Source of the DNA: Alphaproteobacteria bacterium
Lineage (GTDB): Bacteria; Pseudomonadota; Alphaproteobacteria; UBA828
Length of the DNA: 10,976 nt
Reading direction: 5' to 3'
NCBI GenBank assembly: GCA_029937205.1
Contig: JAPYQV010000049.1
Coordinates: forward strand, 1 to 10,976
The position numbers were made by a program, and so were the translations under genes. Position 1 is the first letter of the stretch. Each line of letters begins with the position of its first letter. Below the pieces are notes generated by a model. It made no database searches. It saw only the letters and a list, made by a program, of their open reading frames with translations, and was not told the DNA's origin. This document shows, one piece after another, positions 6,763 to 10,976 of this stretch.

Positions 6763-8103
6763 ATGCGTTTCGACGACACCATATTTGCTCTCGCCAGCGC
6801 GCCGGGAAAAGCTGCCGTGGCGGTGGTGCGGGTATCCGGCGATGGGGCAGCCGGGGCCGTACGCAGCCTGACCGGAGATGCCTTGCCGGCACCCCGCCAG
6901 GCCGCCCTGCGGCGGCTTGTCGAAAAGGAAACCGGAGAGGAAATTGACCGCGCGCTGGTGCTGTGGTTTCCCGGCCCGAACAGCTTTAGCGGCGAGGACA
7001 TGGCGGAATTCCACCTGCATGGCGGCCGCGCCACTCTTTCGGCTTTGATGGCGGCGCTCGGCGGCATGGCCGGGTTTCGCCCCGCCGAGGCGGGCGAGTT
7101 CTCGCGCCGTGCCTTTGAGCACGGCAAGCTCGACTTAACCGCCGCTGAGGGCATCGCCGACCTGGTCGATGCGGAGACCGATATTCAACGGCGCCAGGCG
7201 CTGCGCCAAAGTGGCGGCGCGCTCGCGGCGCTTTACGATGGCTGGCGACAAAGATTATTGGATAATCGTGCATTAGTTGAATCTAGCATTGATTTTTCCG
7301 ACCAGGAGTTACCGGCGGATTTACTCGATCCGGTATCCCGGGAGATTGATCGCATTCGCAGCGAAATCACACGCCACCTCAGCGATGGTGGCTTGGGGGA
7401 GCGTTTGCGCGAGGGCATTCAGATAGCGGTCCTGGGCCCGGTAAATGCTGGAAAATCTAGCCTTATCAACTGTTTAGCCGGACGTGATGCGGCCATTGTC
7501 GACGCCGAGGGTGGCACCACGCGGGATGTGATCGAGGTGCGCATGGATCTCGGCGGTTGGCCGCTCAGCGTGGCCGATACTGCTGGATTGCGCGGCGCGA
7601 CAAGCAACGTGGAGGCGGAAGGTATCCGCCGCGCCCGTGCCAAAGCCGCTGAGGCGGATCTTAAATTGGTAATGTTCGATGGCGCCTGCTGGCCGCAAGT
7701 TTCAGAAGATGCTGAGACATTGGTTGATGAAAATACGCTTGTGGTTTTAAACAAAAGTGATTTGTTGCTAGGCAACGAAGGAAAAGTATCGATTGCGGGC
7801 TGCACAGCCATGAAAATATCCTGTAAGACAGGTGAAGGGCTTGATAGGTTGCTCGAGAGCATTAGGTTGTTTCTGGAGACTCGCTATCGTCCCTCAGCGT
7901 CGCCAATACTCACACGCACACGGCATCGTCATGCGCTGGAAAATTGTCTGGCGGCGCTGGAAAGATATGATATCGATGCCGGGCACGAACTGGCTGCCGA
8001 GGAATTGCGGCTCGCGGCGGATGCGCTTGGACGGATTACCGGGCGGGTGGATATTGAGAATGTGCTGGACATCATTTTTCGCGATTTCTGTATTGGGAAA
8101 TAG
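6763..8103 (+). CDS. mnmE: tRNA uridine-5-carboxymethylaminomethyl(34) synthesis GTPase MnmE
   Basis: MnmE pairs with MnmG to install the (carboxymethyl)aminomethyl group on wobble uridine 34 of tRNAs reading split codon boxes. The 446-residue protein has all three regions. The N-terminal tetrahydrofolate-binding domain contains DTIFALASAPGKAAVAVVRVSG (residues 5-26). The G domain contains P-loop GPVNAGKS (225-232), switch GGTTRD (250-255), DTAG (272-275), NKSD (330-333) and SCK (353-355). The helical domain ends in the invariant C-terminal FCIGK with Cys443. The length is normal for the family and nothing is missing. It heads the conserved mnmE–mnmG–rsmG–parA cluster, 45 bp before mnmG. In many alphaproteobacteria rho lies immediately upstream; here a ferredoxin gene does. 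Confidence 0.98.
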   Translation: MRFDDTIFALASAPGKAAVAVVRVSGDGAAGAVRSLTGDALPAPRQAALRRLVEKETGEEIDRALVLWFPGPNSFSGEDMAEFHLHGGRATLSALMAALGGMAGFRPAEAGEFSRRAFEHGKLDLTAAEGIADLVDAETDIQRRQALRQSGGALAALYDGWRQRLLDNRALVESSIDFSDQELPADLLDPVSREIDRIRSEITRHLSDGGLGERLREGIQIAVLGPVNAGKSSLINCLAGRDAAIVDAEGGTTRDVIEVRMDLGGWPLSVADTAGLRGATSNVEAEGIRRARAKAAEADLKLVMFDGACWPQVSEDAETLVDENTLVVLNKSDLLLGNEGKVSIAGCTAMKISCKTGEGLDRLLESIRLFLETRYRPSASPILTRTRHRHALENCLAALERYDIDAGHELAAEELRLAADALGRITGRVDIENVLDIIFRDFCIGK

Positions 8104-8107
8104 GTTT

Positions 8108-8130
8108 TTGACATCACGATATGATGTTTT
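8108..8130 (+). promoter_or_regulatory. mnmE-mnmG intercistronic hairpin with embedded TTGACA
   Basis: The 45-bp gap contains a perfect 6-bp inverted repeat, ACATCA (8111-8116) and TGATGT (8122-8127) with a 5-nt loop, followed directly by TTTT. A consensus -35 hexamer, TTGACA (8108-8113), overlaps the left arm, but the expected -10 position about 17 bp downstream (ATTTAG, TATTTA) is weak. It could be a weak attenuator, an mRNA-stabilising hairpin, an internal promoter for mnmG, or chance in an AT-rich spacer. Confidence 0.3.
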
Positions 8131-8148
8131 ATTTAGTGAAATAGAATC

Positions 8149-10059
8149 ATGACCGTAAACAACAATAAATATGACGTGATCGTTATTGGTGGTGGCCATG
8201 CGGGCTGCGAGGCCGCCGCTGCTGCCGCGCGCCTTGGCGCCGATACGTTGTTGCTGACCCATAAGGTCGAGACAATCGGCGAAATGTCGTGCAATCCCGC
8301 TATCGGTGGATTGGCCAAAGGCACGCTTGTGCGTGAAGTTGATGCGCTCGACGGTCTTATGGCGCGCGTGGCAGACAAAGGGGGCATCCAGTTTCGCGTA
8401 TTGAACCGCAGCAAAGGGCCAGCCGTGCGCGGGCCGCGTGCTCAGCAGGACAGGGCTCTTTATCGCGCCGCCATGCAGGCCGAACTGTCCACACAGGAAA
8501 ATCTCACCATCCGGGCCGAAGCCGTCGAGGACATGGTGTTGCGTGGCGATTCAGCGGTAACCGGTGTGGTTACGGCCCAGGGCAAAACAATTCATTCGGA
8601 TAATATTGTCCTCACCACCGGCACCTTTTTGCGCGGCGTGATTCATATCGGTTCGGATAGGGTTTCTGCCGGTCGAGCCGGCGATCCGGCGGCTGCCGGG
8701 CTGTCGAAGATGTTGCAGCGTGCCGGGTTTGAACTGGGACGGCTAAAAACCGGAACGCCGCCGCGATTGGACGGCAGAACAATTGATTTTGGCGGCCTGC
8801 AGCGCCAGCCTGGCGACAACCCGCCCCGGCCATTCTCCTATCTCACCGAGCATATTAACCAGCGGCAAATCGATTGCTTCATTACCGCTACAAATGGCAC
8901 TAGTCATGATCTGATTCGTAAAAATCTCAAGAAATCTGCACTGTTTTCGGGTGGCATTACCGGTGCAGGGCCGCGCTATTGTCCTTCTATCGAAGATAAG
9001 GTCGAAAGATTCCCGGATCGAATTTCTCACCAGATATTTCTCGAACCCGAGGGATTGGAAGACCATACAATCTACCCGAACGGGATTTCCACATCTCTGC
9101 CGGCGGATGTGCAATTGGCTATGGTTCGCACCATCGCCGGGCTGGAGAATGTGGAGATCATCCGCCCGGGATATGCGATCGAATATGATTTTGTCGATCC
9201 GAGGGAATTGCAGCCGAGCCTACAAACAAATCGGATAACAGGTCTGTTTTTGGCCGGTCAGATCAACGGAACCACCGGTTATGAAGAGGCCGCCGCGCAA
9301 GGTATCATCGCTGGTATAAACGCCGCATTGTCGGCGAGCGGTAATCCGGACCCGTTTGTTTTGGACCGAGCGGATGGATTTATCGGTGTTATGATCGATG
9401 ATCTTACCACTCAAGGCGCAACCGAACCGTACAGAATGTTCACCTCGCGCTCTGAGTATCGGCTGATGTTGAGGCCTGACAATGCGGATCAGCGATTGAC
9501 TGAGAAGGCGATTGATATTGGCTGCGCCGGTGCCGAGAGAGCGCAGGCATTTAACCGCAAGAAATCGCAATTGGCCGCGGCCAGGCAGTTGCTTCGGACA
9601 TTACGCGCAAGCCCGAACGAACTCGCCAGATATAGTATGAATATCAAGCATGATGGCGTGGTTCGCACGGCGTTGGAGCTTATGTCGTTTCCAGATATCG
9701 ACCGGATCGACCTCAATCGAATATGGCCGGAACTGACATCGCTCGATGATGAAATCTATACTCAGATTGAGATTGAAGCACGCTACGAAAGTTATTTGCA
9801 ACGTCAGGCCGCCGACATAGACGCCTTTCGCAGAGACGAAGAGTTGCTCCTTCCGGCCGGGTTGGATTACGGAAATATCGGCGGTCTTTCCACCGAAGCA
9901 CGGCATAAATTGCAGCAATATGCGCCTTCGACCCTGGGCGCCGCGTCACGTATTTCAGGTGTTACGCCGGCGGCAATTTCGGCATTGTTGCGCCACGTCA
10001 AGCGGCGCAACGTTCCGCAGCCGGCTCTGGTACAGGCGGAATCGGGCGACTTCGCCTAG
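8149..10059 (+). CDS. mnmG: tRNA uridine-5-carboxymethylaminomethyl(34) synthesis enzyme MnmG
   Basis: MnmG (GidA) is the FAD- and NADH-dependent partner of MnmE in modifying U34 of tRNA. The 636-residue protein starts with the Rossmann FAD motif [11 protein letters not shown] (residues 13-23). It carries [13 protein letters not shown] with Cys48 and [15 protein letters not shown] with Cys278, the two cysteines equivalent to E. coli Cys47 and Cys277. Other family blocks are [17 protein letters not shown] (86-102), GTPPRLDGR (202-210), [12 protein letters not shown] (374-385) and TSRSEYRL. The C-terminal helical MnmE/tRNA-binding domain contains the conserved DYGNIGGLS. The length is standard. 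No clear Shine-Dalgarno sequence precedes the ATG (only AT-rich sequence), so translation may depend on that leader or on coupling from mnmE. Confidence 0.98.
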   Translation: MTVNNNKYDVIVIGGGHAGCEAAAAAARLGADTLLLTHKVETIGEMSCNPAIGGLAKGTLVREVDALDGLMARVADKGGIQFRVLNRSKGPAVRGPRAQQDRALYRAAMQAELSTQENLTIRAEAVEDMVLRGDSAVTGVVTAQGKTIHSDNIVLTTGTFLRGVIHIGSDRVSAGRAGDPAAAGLSKMLQRAGFELGRLKTGTPPRLDGRTIDFGGLQRQPGDNPPRPFSYLTEHINQRQIDCFITATNGTSHDLIRKNLKKSALFSGGITGAGPRYCPSIEDKVERFPDRISHQIFLEPEGLEDHTIYPNGISTSLPADVQLAMVRTIAGLENVEIIRPGYAIEYDFVDPRELQPSLQTNRITGLFLAGQINGTTGYEEAAAQGIIAGINAALSASGNPDPFVLDRADGFIGVMIDDLTTQGATEPYRMFTSRSEYRLMLRPDNADQRLTEKAIDIGCAGAERAQAFNRKKSQLAAARQLLRTLRASPNELARYSMNIKHDGVVRTALELMSFPDIDRIDLNRIWPELTSLDDEIYTQIEIEARYESYLQRQAADIDAFRRDEELLLPAGLDYGNIGGLSTEARHKLQQYAPSTLGAASRISGVTPAAISALLRHVKRRNVPQPALVQAESGDFA

Positions 10060-10143
10060 TATTCCCGCCTTCGAGGTTCCACTTTGGCCGGTTTCTCGCT
10101 AGGGTGTTTCACGTGAAACATTGCATGATGGAACGGCGTTGAT
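10060..10143 (+). promoter_or_regulatory. mnmG-rsmG intergenic region carrying a parS site
   Basis: The 84-bp gap holds the first parS copy 24 bp before the rsmG start. No good -35/-10 pair is seen, so rsmG may be read through from mnmG. The only ribosome-site candidate for rsmG is a weak GGA near 10130-10132. ParB bound here could affect rsmG-parA transcription, which is an inference. Confidence 0.35.
10105..10120. other. parS site 1 (ParB-binding centromere sequence)
   Basis: TGTTTCACGTGAAACA is a perfect 16-bp palindrome identical to the widely conserved chromosomal parS sequence bound by ParB/Spo0J. The palindrome does not extend further on either side (G against T). It lies in the noncoding gap before rsmG, 80 bp from the second copy and about 700 bp before parA, a typical origin-proximal location. 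Confidence 0.93.
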
Positions 10144-10806
10144 ATGTCTAATTCTGAGTCATTGGAGTTCGCCCGTGAGACCAATGTTTCACGTGAAACA
10201 TTGGATAAACTCGAACTCTTTGCCGGATTACTGATTCAGTGGAACCCGCGGGTTAATCTGGTTTCAAAGGATTCGCTTAAAAATCTGTGGCGCCGCCATA
10301 TCGCTGATTCGGCGCAGCTGCGCGAAATAATTCCGGCCTATGATGGGGCGCTGGTCGATGTCGGCAGCGGCGCCGGATTTCCCGGAATGGTGCTGGCCAT
10401 CATGGGCCTGCGAAATATTTACCTAATCGAGTCAAACGAACGAAAATGTGTTTTTCTGCAGGAAGTTGCCAGAAAAACCGGATGTTCCGTCACAGTACAC
10501 AATACGCGCCTGGGAAATGAGGGGGTAAAATCGTCACCGAAACTGCCAAAAGCTGAAATAATTACGGCCAGGGCCGTCACACGATTAGATAAATTGCTAG
10601 ATATAGTTTATCCATTAGTGTATGACCGAACATGTTGTATCTTTCACAAGGGCTCGCGAGTCGATGAGGAATTGTGTAGTGCACAAAATAATTGGCAATT
10701 CAGTCTTGAACAATTGCCCAGCAAATCTGACCCGAGCGGCGCCATCCTCAAGCTAAGCAACATTTGGCGCCGCGACAAGAATGGTGGCATTGGAGTGGAG
10801 AAATAA
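10144..10806 (+). CDS. rsmG: 16S rRNA (guanine(527)-N(7))-methyltransferase RsmG
   Basis: RsmG (GidB) uses S-adenosylmethionine to methylate N7 of G527 in the 530 loop of 16S rRNA; its loss is known to give low-level streptomycin resistance. The 220-residue protein has LIQWNPRVNLVS (residues 30-41), the RHIADS segment (51-56), the SAM-binding loop DVGSGAGFPG (72-81), TARAV (141-145) and HKG (168-170), all typical. The length is normal. Residues 14-19, NVSRET, are encoded by the second parS site; VSRE(T) near the N-terminus is recurrent in alphaproteobacterial RsmG. The ATG has only a weak upstream GGA. The second half of the gene looks richer in A+T than the neighbouring genes. A single base separates its TAA from the parA ATG, so parA is likely co-transcribed. 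Confidence 0.97.
   Translation: MSNSESLEFARETNVSRETLDKLELFAGLLIQWNPRVNLVSKDSLKNLWRRHIADSAQLREIIPAYDGALVDVGSGAGFPGMVLAIMGLRNIYLIESNERKCVFLQEVARKTGCSVTVHNTRLGNEGVKSSPKLPKAEIITARAVTRLDKLLDIVYPLVYDRTCCIFHKGSRVDEELCSAQNNWQFSLEQLPSKSDPSGAILKLSNIWRRDKNGGIGVEK
10181..10204. other. parS site 2, inside rsmG, extended 24-bp palindrome
   Basis: The core TGTTTCACGTGAAACA (10185-10200) is the same 16-mer as site 1. Here the symmetry continues by CCAA on the left and TTGG on the right, giving a perfect 24-bp palindrome. It lies within the rsmG reading frame, so the DNA is constrained as a ParB site and as codons for T-N-V-S-R-E-T-L at once. The distance to the first copy is 80 bp. Confidence 0.95.
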
Positions 10807-10807
10807 T

Positions 10808-10976
10808 ATGGACCGGGTTGCAGGAATTTCTGTCACGCAAGGCCCCGAGCGGTTAGACGAACGGCTAGACGAACGGCTAGACGAACGGCTCTGTGGCCAG
10901 GTTATCGCGGTCGCCAATCAGAAAGGCGGCGTTGGCAAAACGACAACGGCGATCAATCTGGCGACGGCTCTCGCGG
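10808..10976 (+). CDS. parA: Chromosome-partitioning ATPase ParA, N-terminal part
   Basis: The gene runs off the right edge; 56 codons are present. Residues 31-52 read as the opening strand and deviant Walker A motif of ParA/Soj (VIAVANQKGGVGKTTTAIN), with signature Lys39 and P-loop Lys44. ParA is the nucleoid-bound ATPase that moves ParB-parS complexes apart. The start is ATG 10808, one base after the rsmG stop, with GGAG at 10797-10800 as ribosome site. No later in-frame ATG, GTG or TTG exists before the Walker motif, so the roughly 30-residue leader must be translated if the call is right. That leader is longer than in most ParA proteins and holds the tandem RLDE repeat. parB would be expected next. 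Confidence 0.95.
   Translation, partial: MDRVAGISVTQGPERLDERLDERLDERLCGQVIAVANQKGGVGKTTTAINLATALA
10850..10890 (+). repeat. 12-bp tandem repeat in the parA 5' end (RLDE repeat)
   Basis: The unit CGGCTAGACGAA is repeated in direct tandem: 10850-10861 (one mismatch, CGGTTA), 10862-10873, 10874-10885, then a 5-nt partial copy. The unit is a multiple of three and in frame, so it encodes RLDERLDERLDERL (residues 15-28) without disturbing the ParA frame. Near-identical DNA copies suggest recent expansion by replication slippage. Confidence 0.95.

Noticed and set aside
7253..7267. Inverted repeat GATTAT-TGG-ATAATC inside mnmE
   Set aside because: It is short and AT-rich, lies in a conserved coding segment and has no T-run or partner site, so it is most likely chance.
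10608..10616. DnaA-box-like TTATCCATT in rsmG
   Set aside because: It is a single copy with two mismatches to TTATCCACA and no cluster of boxes nearby, so it is not evidence for oriC in this window.

Overview
The window looks like a piece of an alphaproteobacterial chromosome close to the replication origin. The best evidence is the run mnmE–mnmG–rsmG–parA at the right end, an order well known from alphaproteobacteria, together with two perfect 16-bp parS palindromes (the ParB-binding centromere) just before and just inside rsmG. The small gene resembling the DUF6489 family fits the same class. I cannot place the organism more finely; a member of the Rhodospirillales or a related uncultured lineage is a guess.

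Layout. (1) Positions 1-2510 look like the edge of a surface-glycan or accessory region: the 3' end of a LicD-like gene (+), an NDST-type sulfotransferase (-), and a second, different sulfotransferase (+) that ends in a coiled coil. (2) Positions 2658-5922 hold a compact minus-strand operon of a thioredoxin-domain/YyaL (SSP411-type) protein, an O6-alkylguanine-DNA alkyltransferase, and a dienelactone hydrolase whose catalytic residues are all present. The first two genes overlap by ATGA. (3) Positions 6037-6668 hold a plus-strand pair, a small conserved alphaproteobacterial protein and a thioredoxin-like [2Fe-2S] ferredoxin, overlapping by GTGA. (4) Positions 6763-10976 hold mnmE, mnmG, rsmG and the first 56 codons of parA. 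Convergent gaps lie at 302-518 and 2511-2657, and divergent (promoter-bearing) gaps at 1272-1523 and 5923-6036. No gap without a gene exceeds 300 bp.

How the genes work together. MnmE and MnmG form the complex that modifies the wobble uridine of certain tRNAs, and RsmG methylates 16S rRNA. ParA, with ParB presumably just beyond the right edge, segregates the chromosome by acting on ParB bound at parS. The second parS copy lies inside the rsmG reading frame, where it encodes the residues NVSRET and extends to a perfect 24-bp palindrome. parA opens with an unusual N-terminal extension built from an in-frame 12-bp tandem repeat (RLDE). The glycan genes at the left probably act on an exported polysaccharide or other surface molecule and are functionally unrelated to the rest.

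I found no convincing new multi-gene system. The most interesting items are the parS pair, the repeat-encoded ParA extension, the two unlike sulfotransferases beside a LicD-like gene, and the pairing of the YyaL-type protein with an alkyltransferase and a hydrolase. No tRNA, rRNA, CRISPR array or insertion sequence was seen.
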